Source of the DNA: Streptococcus infantis
GTDB taxonomy: Bacteria; Bacillota; Bacilli; Lactobacillales; Streptococcaceae
Assembly (NCBI RefSeq): GCF_015546995.1
Contig: NZ_JADMUH010000016.1
Span: 1-43,848, forward strand
Reading direction: 5' to 3'
DNA: 43,848 bases
Made by a program: the position numbers and the translations under genes. Position 1 is the first letter of the stretch; the number at the start of each line of letters is the position of its first letter. Below the pieces are notes generated by a model, which saw only the letters and a list, made by a program, of their open reading frames with translations, made no database searches and was not told the DNA's origin. Below are positions 43,779 to 43,848 of this stretch, piece after piece.

Positions 43779-43827
43779 GAACGATTTGAACTTTTTACGT
43801 AAAAAGGTCTAAATTGTTCTTTTTTTC
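43779..43827 (+). terminator. murJ terminator
   Basis: A long imperfect hairpin: GAACGATTT (43779 on) with AAATTGTTC, inner CTTTTTA/TAAAAAG around CG, then seven or more T. Confidence 0.85.
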
Positions 43828-43848
43828 TTGAAAAAATACAAAAAAATA

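Overview
The window looks like chromosome of a mitis-group Streptococcus (S. mitis, S. oralis, S. infantis or close to S. pneumoniae). The evidence is low-GC DNA, strong AGGAG ribosome sites, extended -10 promoters, a YSIRK/LPXTG surface beta-galactosidase of the BgaA type, pyruvate oxidase SpxB, the copY-cupA-copA copper operon with its cupredoxin chaperone, an L-lysine type MurE, and a BOX-like intergenic repeat. I cannot fix the species from sequence alone. The window is almost all core chromosome; I see no prophage, integrase, intact IS, CRISPR array, tRNA or rRNA.

Layout: (1) 1-7.2 kb, bgaA, a giant sortase-anchored beta-galactosidase behind a promoter with two candidate CcpA sites. (2) 7.3-11.0 kb, murD-murG-divIB, cell wall precursor synthesis and division. 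(3) 11.0-12.6 kb, pyrF-pyrE behind a complete PyrR attenuator. (4) 12.6-14.8 kb, an AT-rich accessory patch with a small Xre-family regulator divergent from two unrecognised membrane proteins and a 26-bp palindrome between them. (5) 14.8-18.0 kb, copper export. (6) 18.2-23.2 kb, spxB, a VOC protein, a DUF3592-like membrane protein, manA and a MerR/TipAS regulator with a strong internal start. (7) 23.2-28.3 kb, a BaiN/YhiN-type flavoprotein, DegV, TetR, dCMP deaminase, upp, clpP (CtsR box) and a YlbG-family protein. (8) 28.3-33.9 kb, the livJHMGF branched-chain amino acid importer with a CodY box, then a CBS-ACT protein. (9) 33.9-35.3 kb, rpsF-ssb-rpsR with a likely S6:S18 leader, ending in a tandem terminator array. 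(10) 35.5-43.8 kb, a HAD-cyclophilin fusion, cvfD, a tRNA methyltransferase, a GIY-YIG protein, ppaC, a YiiX-like hydrolase, a DUF1803 protein, and divergent murE and murJ/ytgP.

Themes: much of the wall pathway (MurD, MurG, DivIB, MurE, lipid II flippase) is here, along with pyrimidine synthesis and salvage (PyrF, PyrE, Upp, dCMP deaminase). Regulation can be read directly in many gaps: PyrR, CopY, CtsR, CodY, a MerR-spaced promoter and possible CcpA sites.

The observations I find least ordinary are the internal TipAS start in the merR gene, the Xre gene whose best-placed start codon is ACG, the palindrome-controlled membrane-protein module, three apparently leaderless genes, the overlapping -35 elements of divergent murE and murJ, and two intergenic arrays of duplicated terminator hairpins.
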